Positions 16,452-24,718 of a stretch of 64,000 nucleotides of DNA are shown piece after piece. Position numbers and translations under genes: made by a program. The DNA is from a virus. The DNA lies in the IMG/VR virus record IMGVR_UViG_3300010885_074114, positions 24,341-88,340 of that record; one strand, given 5' to 3'. How positions within the stretch are numbered: the first letter of the stretch is position 1; each line of letters starts with the position of its first letter. A model generated the notes under the pieces. It saw only the letters and a program-made list of their open reading frames with translations. It had not been told where the DNA came from and ran no database searches.

Positions 16452-17132
16452 ATGGAACAAAAACAAACACTTTTCGTAGATTGCTGCTGCAATTCTGGCT
16501 TTACTCTGGACTTAAATGAGTCCACTGAAAAAGGCACAACCGTTTTTAAAGGTAAATTCCAAGAAGCAGAGGCTGTTAATAAAAACAAAAGAATATACCC
16601 ATATGCTGTATTAGATGAAAATGTTAAAAAACTAATACCAATAATCGAAGCAAGAGGACTTGTAGGTGAATTAGACCACCCAGCAGATAGTATTATTCAT
16701 TTTGAAAAATGTTCCCACATAATTACTAAGCTATGGTGGGAAGGTAATAGCCTCATGGGACAAGGAGAGATACTGAACACACCACACGGTAGAATATTAA
16801 AAGGATTGCTAAATGATGGCGTTAGAATAGGAATCAGTAGCCGTGGGGTAGGGAATGGGAAAAATGATGATAATGGTATTTTAATAATTGGAGAAAGTTA
16901 TAAACTCATCACGTTTGATGCTGTAGCTGATCCAAGTACATATTCTGCTTTTCAAGAAAAAGTAGTAGGGAAAAAAGAAAATTATGAAGCACATGCAAAC
17001 AAAGATCTTCAATTAACAAAAAAAGCAGAAAAAATTGACTCGAGCTGCATACATAAAGTTAACAAAGAAGCACTCATTGCTTGCTTGGGCGGAATAATAG
17101 AACAAAAAACAGAAACATTAAAGCGAGGTTAG
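16452..17132 (+). CDS. gp21: Prohead protease (T4 gp21-like)
   Basis: The serine protease that degrades the core and trims capsid proteins during head maturation. Of its 226 residues, diagnostic motifs are NKNKRIYPYAVL, the catalytic-His block GELDHP, and the Ser block GISSRG. These are in the order and spacing of the gp21 family. It is preceded by AAAAGGAG and followed after 6 nt by the scaffold gene, as in T4. The C-terminal 60 residues are Lys-rich and may be self-cleaved. Its cleavage rule in T4 is after (L/I)-x-E, which matches several candidate substrates here. Confidence 0.93.
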   Translation: MEQKQTLFVDCCCNSGFTLDLNESTEKGTTVFKGKFQEAEAVNKNKRIYPYAVLDENVKKLIPIIEARGLVGELDHPADSIIHFEKCSHIITKLWWEGNSLMGQGEILNTPHGRILKGLLNDGVRIGISSRGVGNGKNDDNGILIIGESYKLITFDAVADPSTYSAFQEKVVGKKENYEAHANKDLQLTKKAEKIDSSCIHKVNKEALIACLGGIIEQKTETLKRG

Positions 17133-17138
17133 ACTAAT

Positions 17139-18038
17139 ATGGAAAAGATTGTAGAAGCATTAAGAAAACTTTTGCCAGAAAATGAAATCAATGAGGTTTC
17201 ATCCGCCGTTCAACAAATGTTGGAACAAGCAAAGCTTGATCTAGAAACAGAATTCAACGAGAAACTTGAAGAAGCGTATGGCGACCTATCCAGCGAAGTA
17301 GCCGAAGCAGAAAAAATTGCAGAAGCTGGATATGAAGAAGCATATGCAATTATTGCAGATCTTAGAAACAGATTAGAAATTCAAGGCGAAGAATATAAAG
17401 CCGCATTAGAAGAAGGATACGAAGAAGCATACGAAATGCTCACCCAAGAAAAGGGAAAGAATCAAACACTCGAAGTAGAAATGTACGAAGAGTATGACAA
17501 AAAGCTTTCCGAAATGAAAGAATATATCGTAGACAAAGTCGACCAGTTCCTACAGTTTAAAGGTCAAGAGATTTATGAACAAGCTAAACTTGAGATCGTA
17601 AATGATCCTCGTATGGCAGAACATAAAGTCGCTCTTAACAAAATTGTAGACATAACTGCAAACTACCTGTCTGACGATGACTTTGCTGCTGTATCTTCAA
17701 ATAAAGTTGAAGAAGCAAATAAGAAGATAGAAGAAATGAAAGGACAGCTTCGAATCATGGAAGCCCGCAACATCAGAGTTTCAACAGAAAATACCAAGCT
17801 CAATGAAACCGTACGACACGCTCAAGAAGTAATCAACGAAAGCCGAAAAGCTGTCGTGGAAAGCAAAAAGGAAGCTGTCGTTAACGAACAGAAAGAAAGA
17901 ACTGAAAAAGCAAAGAATGTAACGGGGAGAGGAAGAACAAGTGATGGTGAAGTCGTATCGGAATACGCATCACCCAATAATAATAATTCTGGTGCAGATC
18001 AATTATTGATCCTATCAGGATTGAAACAAGCTCAATAA
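17139..18038 (+). CDS. gp22: Prohead scaffold (T4 gp22-like)
   Basis: The major core protein on which the capsid assembles and which is then degraded. The 299-residue sequence is almost wholly Glu/Lys/Ala-rich coiled coil. It contains three related segments with GYEEAY (two spaced about 31 residues apart) and a flexible Asn/Gly/Ser-rich C-terminus ending in a conserved-looking hydrophobic tail (DQLLILSGLKQAQ) that would contact the capsid protein. T4 gp22 is 269 residues. It lies between protease and capsid genes, as in T4. The role is assigned by position and composition together. Confidence 0.85.
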   Translation: MEKIVEALRKLLPENEINEVSSAVQQMLEQAKLDLETEFNEKLEEAYGDLSSEVAEAEKIAEAGYEEAYAIIADLRNRLEIQGEEYKAALEEGYEEAYEMLTQEKGKNQTLEVEMYEEYDKKLSEMKEYIVDKVDQFLQFKGQEIYEQAKLEIVNDPRMAEHKVALNKIVDITANYLSDDDFAAVSSNKVEEANKKIEEMKGQLRIMEARNIRVSTENTKLNETVRHAQEVINESRKAVVESKKEAVVNEQKERTEKAKNVTGRGRTSDGEVVSEYASPNNNNSGADQLLILSGLKQAQ

Positions 18039-18067
18039 ATTTAACTCATATAAATTATAAGGAAAAT

Positions 18068-19507
18068 ATGAACGCAAATTCGCAATTTCTCAATGAAGCA
18101 AAAGAGTTAGAATCTCGCTGGGCGCAGACAGGTCTCCTCGAAGGCATTACAGACAGGTTCACTCGATCTGCTACAGCGGTTCTACTCGAAAATCAAAGGC
18201 TTATGAACGAAGCCAGCACCGACACAGGTGACGTTGCTCAGTTCAAACGAATCAGTATACCACTCGTTCGTCGTATCTATCCACAGCTTATCGCTAACAA
18301 AATTGTTAGCGTTCAGCCACTACTCGGACCAACAGGTCTAGTGTATTATCTCCGATTCCGATATGGTAGCAATAAGGGTGCAACTCGAGGTGCTGACAAG
18401 AACGGTTTCCCAACTGATGATGCAAACAGCTTGATGCAGTTGGCAGACGGTACTGCCAATTTAGATATTTTCTATAGCAGCCAGTTCGTTCAGAATGAAG
18501 TATCCAATACGGATACAGGCACCGGAACCACAGTTGTGTACACCGGAACTGAACACACTCCAATCCTAGCAGGAACCATCACTGGTACTGTTTATGATAA
18601 TGCTACTGCAATTCAGACGTTTGTTGTATCAGCGGCTGGCGTTTTTACATTTACTGATATTGGTAGTCCAAATCCTAAAGCTCAATCTGCTGGATCAAGC
18701 GTTAACACAACAACGGGCGAACTAACAGTTGTGTGGACCGGTGTTGCAGGAGATAATCATCTTGTATTCAGCTATGAATACAATATGGAATGTAATCAGG
18801 ATCTACCAGAAATCAACCTAGTTATTGAGTCAGAAGAAATTGCTGCAAAAACACGCAAGCTAAAAGCTGTGTGGAGCTATGAAGCTCAGCAAGATCTACG
18901 CTCACAGCACAATCTTGATGCTGAAGCTGAGTTGACTGCTGTTCTAGCTCAGGAAATTAACCTTGAAATCGACCGTGAAGTTCTAACCGATCTTCGTAAC
19001 AATGCTGGTACCGTATCAGCTTGGGATTTCAATACCGCTCTTGGTGATACCATCAAAGAGAAGTATGAATCACTATATGTTAAGGTTGTCGAAATCAGCA
19101 ACGTAATTCATCGTAAGACATTACGTGGTGGTGCCAATTGGCTCGTAACAAGCCCAGAAGTTGCCTCAATATTTGAGACGGCAACCGCCGGCTTCGCTCC
19201 AGCCCCAAGTGAGACGTTCACAAGCTCACTCGGTGTTCAGTATGTTGGTACTGTCAATAACAGATGGAGACTCTACAAGGATCCACTATTCCCAAGCAAT
19301 CAGGTATTGATGGGATATAAGGGCGACAGCTACATGGACAGCGGATATTTCTACTGCCCATACGTGCCACTCACCCAGACTCCAGTGGTTCTTGACCCAG
19401 AATCCTTCTGCCCACGCAAGGGAATCTTGACTCGTTACGGAAAAAAATTATTAAGGGAAGGGGCAAAATTCTACGCCAGATTATCTATCGCTAATTTTGT
19501 GATATAG
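18068..19507 (+). CDS. gp23: Major capsid protein (T4 gp23-like)
   Basis: The HK97-fold shell protein, 479 residues. The N-terminus is a cleavable pro-region; RLMNE|AST at residue 48/49 is the likely gp21 cut, followed by the typical IPLVRRIYPQLIANKIVSVQ and GPTGLVYYLRFRYG. The C-terminal half has RGGANWLVTSPEVAS and YCPYVPL. Between residues about 140 and 240 lies an inserted beta-domain (TITGTVY, TFVVSAAGVFTFTDIGSP) that also occurs in the protein at 52621. Codons are richer in G/C than neighbours, consistent with high expression. A strong terminator follows. Confidence 0.95.
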   Translation: MNANSQFLNEAKELESRWAQTGLLEGITDRFTRSATAVLLENQRLMNEASTDTGDVAQFKRISIPLVRRIYPQLIANKIVSVQPLLGPTGLVYYLRFRYGSNKGATRGADKNGFPTDDANSLMQLADGTANLDIFYSSQFVQNEVSNTDTGTGTTVVYTGTEHTPILAGTITGTVYDNATAIQTFVVSAAGVFTFTDIGSPNPKAQSAGSSVNTTTGELTVVWTGVAGDNHLVFSYEYNMECNQDLPEINLVIESEEIAAKTRKLKAVWSYEAQQDLRSQHNLDAEAELTAVLAQEINLEIDREVLTDLRNNAGTVSAWDFNTALGDTIKEKYESLYVKVVEISNVIHRKTLRGGANWLVTSPEVASIFETATAGFAPAPSETFTSSLGVQYVGTVNNRWRLYKDPLFPSNQVLMGYKGDSYMDSGYFYCPYVPLTQTPVVLDPESFCPRKGILTRYGKKLLREGAKFYARLSIANFVI

Positions 19508-19538
19508 GCATGAATATTTGTTCGCTATAAAAACTAAA

Positions 19539-19567
19539 CCTCGACTGGAAACAGTCGAGGTTTTTTT
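19539..19567 (+). terminator. Rho-independent terminator after capsid gene
   Basis: A perfect 9-bp stem CCTCGACTG / CAGTCGAGG with a GAAA tetraloop followed by seven T. It ends the head operon 31 nt after the capsid stop. Confidence 0.95.
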
Positions 19568-19620
19568 GTAGAATTTACTATACTAAATTAAACGTAAAAA
19601 CCAAAAAAAGGACAAATAAA

Positions 19621-20442
19621 ATGCCTAGTGGTGGATCCAATAAACTTTCTTATGAAGATGTCAAAATTATTTTTGAACAAAATGGACTTAAGTTATTGGA
19701 AAAAGACTATGTAAACAATAATACTCCTCTTGAGTGCATTTGTGTTTGTGGAAATAAAGTTAAACTACGTCTGTCTCATGTGAAAAAAGGCGAAAAATGT
19801 CAAAAATATTGTATGCCTAAAATTCTTTCTGATAAATTTAAAACTAAAGATGAAGAAATTAAAAAAGTATGTGATGAAAATGGTTGCAAACTTATAAAAT
19901 CATGGATTCATAAAAAAAGAACTCGAATAAAATATATTTGTAAATGTGGAAATGATTGGGAAGCTTATCTTTGTAACTTTAGACGTTGTCCCAACTGTAA
20001 AAAGTGTGGAAATGCAAAAGTATCAGGAGAGAATTGTTATATGTACGATCCTGATAGAGATGCTGTTAAATTAAGAAAAAGATTCCGTAAAATGTGTGGT
20101 CAATATATTAAACGGTTTATGGATGCCACAGGACAATGTAAAACACGTCATACGCACGAATTATTAGGTTACACGCCACAGCAGTTGCAAGCACACATAT
20201 TAAATCATCCTGACTATGAAGCTCTTAAAAATGAAGAGTGGCACGTTGACCACATTACGCCTATTCAAGCATTTTTAGATCATGATATATTAGACTTAAA
20301 GATAATTAATGCTTTAGATAATTTGAGACCAATGAAAGGATTTGAAAACTTATCAAAGGCAGACGAATATTCTAAGGAAGAATTTAAGAACAAATATAAA
20401 ATAGATTTATTTTTTCAAGATAAACCATCCCTACTCAATTAA
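19621..20442 (+). CDS. HNH endonuclease, probable free-standing homing enzyme
   Basis: A 273-residue protein. The C-terminal HNH core is visible as WHVDHITPIQAF followed by NALDNLRPMKGFENLSKAD. The N-terminal half contains two similar Cys-rich modules (CICVCGNKVKL... and YICKCGNDWEAYL...) plus CPNCKKCG, which look like zinc-binding DNA-recognition units. It sits immediately after the capsid terminator with its own upstream AAAGGA. Phage homing endonucleases often sit next to conserved structural genes. I found no intron boundary in gp23, so it is called free-standing. Confidence 0.85.
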   Translation: MPSGGSNKLSYEDVKIIFEQNGLKLLEKDYVNNNTPLECICVCGNKVKLRLSHVKKGEKCQKYCMPKILSDKFKTKDEEIKKVCDENGCKLIKSWIHKKRTRIKYICKCGNDWEAYLCNFRRCPNCKKCGNAKVSGENCYMYDPDRDAVKLRKRFRKMCGQYIKRFMDATGQCKTRHTHELLGYTPQQLQAHILNHPDYEALKNEEWHVDHITPIQAFLDHDILDLKIINALDNLRPMKGFENLSKADEYSKEEFKNKYKIDLFFQDKPSLLN

Positions 20443-20465
20443 ATCAAATCATTTATTTCTGCACC

Positions 20466-20490
20466 AACTCCTATTGATTCAATCATAAGC
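20466..20490 (+). repeat. Copy of leader element seen near 4715
   Basis: ACTCCTATTGATT followed at once by CAATCATAAG. The same two words occur at 4713-4739 separated by five extra bases (TTAGA). It lies directly upstream of the endonuclease ORF starting at 20492. Confidence 0.4.
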
Positions 20491-20491
20491 T

Positions 20492-21946
20492 GTGATACTA
20501 TATAACGTTATGATAAAAGACCCCACAGAGTTCGAATTTTCTTCTAAAAAGCTAAAAATCGACTGTTCATGTGATTATTGTGGACTTCCATTTCAAAGAA
20601 CTATATCTAATCTTGAAAGATCCCACAAACATATAAAAAAAGATTCTTGTGGCAAAAAAGAGTGTGTACAGAAGAAGAAAAAAGAAGTATTTAATTTGAA
20701 ATATGGCTGTGATAATCCATTTCAATCACAAGAGATAAAACAGAAAATAGCAGATTCTAATCTGCAAAAATATGGTGTTGTTAATCCTACACAAAATGAA
20801 GAAATAAGAAAAAAACAAAAGAGTACATGTTTAGAAAAATATGGAGTTGAGAATCCTTTTCAGTCACAAGAAATAAAGGACAAAATAAAGAGGCAGAATA
20901 TTAATTTGTATGGTGTTGAGAATAGTTTTCAAAGAAAAGAAGTTCAAGAAAAACAAAGGAATACCATACAGAGAAACTATAAAGTTAGTCATTATTCAAA
21001 GACTCAGGAATGTAGAAGTAAAGTAGTCGCCACCAACATAGAAAAATATGGCTCACCTTTTCCAAATCATAAATATGGCAAAACACAAGATGAAATAAAA
21101 GAATGGCTTAATAGTTTTGGGTTTAATTTTTCATCTGACTATGAAATCTTAGAAAATAAAGAAATAGACCTTTTAGATAAAGACAAGAAGGTGGGAATAG
21201 AATATTGTGGCTTATATTGGCACAACGATACATCACCAGAGCCTAGAGATCGTACGTATCATATTGGCAAGTATAAAAATTGTCTTAAGAAGGATGTACA
21301 GCTTTTAACTATATTTGAAGATGAGTGGAAATCGAGACAAGATCAGTGTAAGTCTCATATTAAGTCTATTTTGGGAATATACAATAATAAGGTTTTTGCT
21401 AGAAAGTGTAAGGTTGTAGAAATTTCAAAAGAAGAGGCGAGACGGTTTTTTGATTCTTATCATATACAGGGATCTAATAGTCTTGGATTGGTATTTTTTG
21501 GTTTATTTTTTCAAGATGAGTTGTGTGCTGTTATGAGTTTAGGAAGGCATACTAGAAAAACAGATATTTCTAAAAAAGAAATAACATTAGATCGTCTTTG
21601 TTTCAAGGACGGTTTTAATGTTGTTGGTGGAGCAAGTAAGTTGTTCTGTCAGTGTTTAGAGTGGGCAAAAATCCATGGATATAAAAAAGTAATTAGCTTC
21701 AGTGATAACAGGTGGAGTTTAGGTCGTGTATATGAAAAAATGGGATTTATTTTAGACGAAGAATATGGTGCAGACTATAGTTATGTAGAAATTAAAAATC
21801 CTAGAAAAAGACTGAGCAAGCAAAGTCAGAAGAAGTCAATTACTAATTGTCCTGCTGAATTAACTGAGCACACATGGGCGGTACAGAGGGGCTTGGCAAG
21901 AATTTATGATTGTGGCAAGAAAAGGTGGACGTTTAATGTTGGATAG
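20492..21946 (+). CDS. Homing endonuclease, Vsr-like (EDxHD) fold with NUMOD-like repeats
   Basis: A 484-residue protein. Residues about 50-190 carry repeated DNA-binding-type units ending in variants of KYGVENPFQSQEIKDK, like modular repeats of homing enzymes. A Vsr/PD-(D/E)xK-type nuclease core follows: KEIDLLDKDKKVGIEYCGLYWH, a later H-I-G-K-Y-K-N-C, and LLTIFEDEW. This is the signature of the EDxHD homing endonuclease group. The C-terminal third (EARRFFDSYHIQGSNSLGL, VISFSDNRWSLGRVYEKMGF) resembles a GNAT-like fold. The first start is GTG 20492 and an ATG lies at 20510; neither has a strong ribosome site. Confidence 0.8.
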   Translation: MILYNVMIKDPTEFEFSSKKLKIDCSCDYCGLPFQRTISNLERSHKHIKKDSCGKKECVQKKKKEVFNLKYGCDNPFQSQEIKQKIADSNLQKYGVVNPTQNEEIRKKQKSTCLEKYGVENPFQSQEIKDKIKRQNINLYGVENSFQRKEVQEKQRNTIQRNYKVSHYSKTQECRSKVVATNIEKYGSPFPNHKYGKTQDEIKEWLNSFGFNFSSDYEILENKEIDLLDKDKKVGIEYCGLYWHNDTSPEPRDRTYHIGKYKNCLKKDVQLLTIFEDEWKSRQDQCKSHIKSILGIYNNKVFARKCKVVEISKEEARRFFDSYHIQGSNSLGLVFFGLFFQDELCAVMSLGRHTRKTDISKKEITLDRLCFKDGFNVVGGASKLFCQCLEWAKIHGYKKVISFSDNRWSLGRVYEKMGFILDEEYGADYSYVEIKNPRKRLSKQSQKKSITNCPAELTEHTWAVQRGLARIYDCGKKRWTFNVG

Positions 21947-21956
21947 ATTATTCGTA

Positions 21957-22409
21957 TCAGTTTAACTCCCAAACGACCATAGCAACATCTTGTTGAGTGG
22001 AGATAACTATCTTGGCATTTGGAAATTCTTGGGGAAAGTGTGTTGCGTATTTCATCCAAGAGAATTTTTTAAGAAAAACCCTACAAACTAATTTGTTGCA
22101 TCGCTTCAGCATCTTTTCTACTAATTGCATTCCCTCCAGATTTATAACTCCATCTCCAATTATAGCATCAGCATATTCTTCAAATTCATTCCAATTTTTT
22201 TCGATTACTGGTTTCGATTGTTTTGTAGGATGCAATTCGACCATATAATCACAAAGTGGTTGCATGTCTTTAGTCATACCTAAAAGGCATACTGGGGAGC
22301 ACCCTTTAACATACTTTTTATACAAACTAATTTCGTATTCGTTTGGACATAGGGGAGGGCTCAGATTATCCCAATACTCTGTATTTTTTTCTATTTCCAT
22401 ATAATTCAA
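21957..22409 (-). CDS. SAM methyltransferase-like protein
   Basis: A 150-residue protein with the outline of a class I methyltransferase: YWDNLSPPLCPNEYEISLY at the start, an SAM-loop-like strand PVCLLGMTKDMQPLCDYM, and the post-strand acidic motif DAIIGDGVINLEG. The loop has G-M-T in place of the usual G-x-G-x-G, a form known from small methyltransferase-like proteins, so catalysis is uncertain. It is short for the family (usually 200 or more residues). It lies directly downstream of the beta-propeller gene. Confidence 0.6.
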   Translation of the reverse strand: MNYMEIEKNTEYWDNLSPPLCPNEYEISLYKKYVKGCSPVCLLGMTKDMQPLCDYMVELHPTKQSKPVIEKNWNEFEEYADAIIGDGVINLEGMQLVEKMLKRCNKLVCRVFLKKFSWMKYATHFPQEFPNAKIVISTQQDVAMVVWELN

Positions 22410-22416
22410 ATTTTAT

Positions 22417-24627
22417 TTAGAATAGTCTTTGATTACAAATAGTAACAGCAGGAACCCAAGCACCAGATCGACCACTACAGGTTCCTAGTGCTTGTAAAAT
22501 CCTGCTGCATCGTGGATAGAAGATCTTCCATTTTCTGCATGAGCATGTTGACTTTTTTAAACAGCTAAATCCAGTTGATCCGCATGGTTGCCCACAAGTC
22601 TCAACAATTACGGGTACGGTTGCGTTGATTGTATCTAAGAACTTTTGGGATAAGTCTGTGTACTCTTCTGTTGTAAAAAGAGTTCCATCTTTCTTAGAAA
22701 CAGTTAAAGCATACAACTCTGTCTTACCGCTTATTCCTTCGACGGCATGGTCATCATATTCGGTTGATGTGTCATAGGAGTGAGTTATTCCTTCGCTAGT
22801 TCCGGGCACTATTATCAAGTGAGTAGGAGCGGTTTCATTATTCTCTGCTTCAACAGTTTTAACAAATACAGAGTATAGATTTCCTTTTGATGTTAATGAA
22901 AGAGCGTCCACGGCATAAGTGGTATCGCCATCTGCACCAATGTCTCCTGTTATAGAGAATTCATCAACATTTACGCTTGTAGCTACCAAAACAAACATTC
23001 CGGGATACATGTTTGTAAAGTAGCTGCTGCCAGCACCGAAGTAACTTGTCCCGTCTTCTACACTTCCGTCAGGATTACTAGGTATATAAGCATATCCCAT
23101 TGAATCTTCGGGATTGTCAGCAACGTCATTTGTCATTTGCGTGTGTGTTGATGGAATGGATAGATCGCTATTTCCCTCGCCACCATCTATACTGCTATAA
23201 GGTTGTGTTAAATCAGTGTTATAATAATTAGCACCATCATACATATCAAAATTACTATCGCTGATTCCTGTTGTGCGAATCTTGAATGGACTACCGAAGC
23301 TTGCAACTCCTGATCCATTAAGTTTTGCATAATATCTCTTTGGTTGTATGAAATAGCCACCAACCCATATTTCACTAGATGAAACAATATAAATATCATA
23401 AATACAGTTGTAATAACTACTATTATCGATTCCTTGTTGGTAAGTATTTGAATTATCATTGTAGAAATCTGTTGGATTTCCAAAAGATGAGTCTAAACTA
23501 CCATTAATGTTTAATCTGCATATGTAGTTTCTTGTACTTTCGTTGTATGAGTTAAAGTCGCCAACAACAATTAGCTTGTCGTCTGATTGAACTTTAATTT
23601 GGGAAACGTATGGATAATAAAAACCATCATCATTATCTGGGTTGCTATAATATTGAAGTCCCGCTCCTGTTTGGGAGAAGGTATTATCATAATTACCAAT
23701 GGAATTTAATCTTGCAATAGAAATAGCAGCGTGAGAATCTACACCGCAAATGATAGTATCAAATACGCCTCCGATGATAATTTTATTATTGCTCTGCACT
23801 TCCACAGTTCTTAAAAAGCAGTCATAAGCTCCCGTTTGTATAACAGTGGGTGCTGTGAAACTTCCATCAGTTGTTCCGTTATCGTTTAGTTTGGCTATAA
23901 AACCTGTGTTGTTACTTTTTCCGCCTACTACAATAATTTTTGCTGATGAATCAATAGCAATATCATAAATAGCAGAAACATCAAAATTGCTTCCTAAAAC
24001 ATTGTTGGTAAATGTTTCATCTAGAGTACCGTCGCTGTTTAGTTTAATTAGTCTTGTATGGTCTGAGTCTACGCTATAATCAAATCTGCCGCAAACTAAG
24101 ATTGAGTCGTCCGAAAGAACAACAACTTTATTTACAACATGGTCTGCACCACTATTAATTATGTTGTTTAGGTTGGTGTCAAAAGTTGAATCAAAAGTTC
24201 CATCTGCATTTAATCTTGCAAGTCCCCAGTTCTGTCCTGGCGTCAGATCAACCCAGCCAGCACCAGAATTATACTGCTGAATCACTCCACCGACTATAAT
24301 TTTACCAGTTGATTGAATGCCTAGCGTGTAAACACTTAGGTCAAATTTGGTTTTTGTAAAGCTTTCATCCGTTACGTTTGAACTGCTTACTTTGGTGACA
24401 TAGCTAAAACAACAGCCACCATCAAGTTGTATGTCTAAAAAACCTTCTCCTGCGAGAATCATGTCGCCACTAGTGTGTTTGGCTACAGCCATAACTTCTT
24501 GGCCATTACAGTCGCAGCCTAGGGTCGTAGATCTATCGTCTGTAAAGTAGAATAAATCATTTACTGTATTGGTGATTTGCTCATGGCTGGTGTTTAATTT
24601 GGATAGAACGTAATTAATATTTGTCAA
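22417..24627 (-). CDS. Tail protein with delta-60 repeat beta-propeller
   Basis: A 736-residue protein. Residues about 30-470 are tandem delta-60 repeats of about 55-60 residues with the pattern (A/I)RLN-x-DG-(T/S)-(F/L)-D-x-(T/S)-F, then a hydrophobic strand with V-Q-S-(D/N)-x-K-(I/L)-I-(V/I)-(V/G)-G. Such repeats build beta-propellers in secreted bacterial proteins. The remaining part is Ser/Thr/Gly-rich and ends in a Cys-rich tail (QPCGSTGFSCLKKSTCSC). A virion surface or tail-fibre role fits. It starts with its own TATATA-type box and is divergent from the PaaK-like gene. Confidence 0.75.
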   Translation of the reverse strand: MTNINYVLSKLNTSHEQITNTVNDLFYFTDDRSTTLGCDCNGQEVMAVAKHTSGDMILAGEGFLDIQLDGGCCFSYVTKVSSSNVTDESFTKTKFDLSVYTLGIQSTGKIIVGGVIQQYNSGAGWVDLTPGQNWGLARLNADGTFDSTFDTNLNNIINSGADHVVNKVVVLSDDSILVCGRFDYSVDSDHTRLIKLNSDGTLDETFTNNVLGSNFDVSAIYDIAIDSSAKIIVVGGKSNNTGFIAKLNDNGTTDGSFTAPTVIQTGAYDCFLRTVEVQSNNKIIIGGVFDTIICGVDSHAAISIARLNSIGNYDNTFSQTGAGLQYYSNPDNDDGFYYPYVSQIKVQSDDKLIVVGDFNSYNESTRNYICRLNINGSLDSSFGNPTDFYNDNSNTYQQGIDNSSYYNCIYDIYIVSSSEIWVGGYFIQPKRYYAKLNGSGVASFGSPFKIRTTGISDSNFDMYDGANYYNTDLTQPYSSIDGGEGNSDLSIPSTHTQMTNDVADNPEDSMGYAYIPSNPDGSVEDGTSYFGAGSSYFTNMYPGMFVLVATSVNVDEFSITGDIGADGDTTYAVDALSLTSKGNLYSVFVKTVEAENNETAPTHLIIVPGTSEGITHSYDTSTEYDDHAVEGISGKTELYALTVSKKDGTLFTTEEYTDLSQKFLDTINATVPVIVETCGQPCGSTGFSCLKKSTCSCRKWKIFYPRCSRILQALGTCSGRSGAWVPAVTICNQRLF

Positions 24628-24651
24628 ACTGCCCTCCTTGAGTTAATCACA

Positions 24652-24668
24652 TGTATCTTATATATATT
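24652..24668 (-). promoter_or_regulatory. Candidate late promoter box
   Basis: On the minus strand AAAATATATATAAGATACA ends about 25 nt before the ATG at 24627. It is a variant of the TATATA-ATGTA box found before other leftward virion genes. Confidence 0.4.
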
Positions 24669-24718
24669 TTGTGTATAAATTTTTTTTAAAAAATTTTACC
24701 AATTGTGTATTATAAAAT

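Noticed and set aside
18068-19507. Group I intron or intein in the capsid gene associated with the endonucleases
   Set aside because: The capsid frame is continuous; the extra 100 residues form a beta-domain without splice motifs and also occur in another protein.
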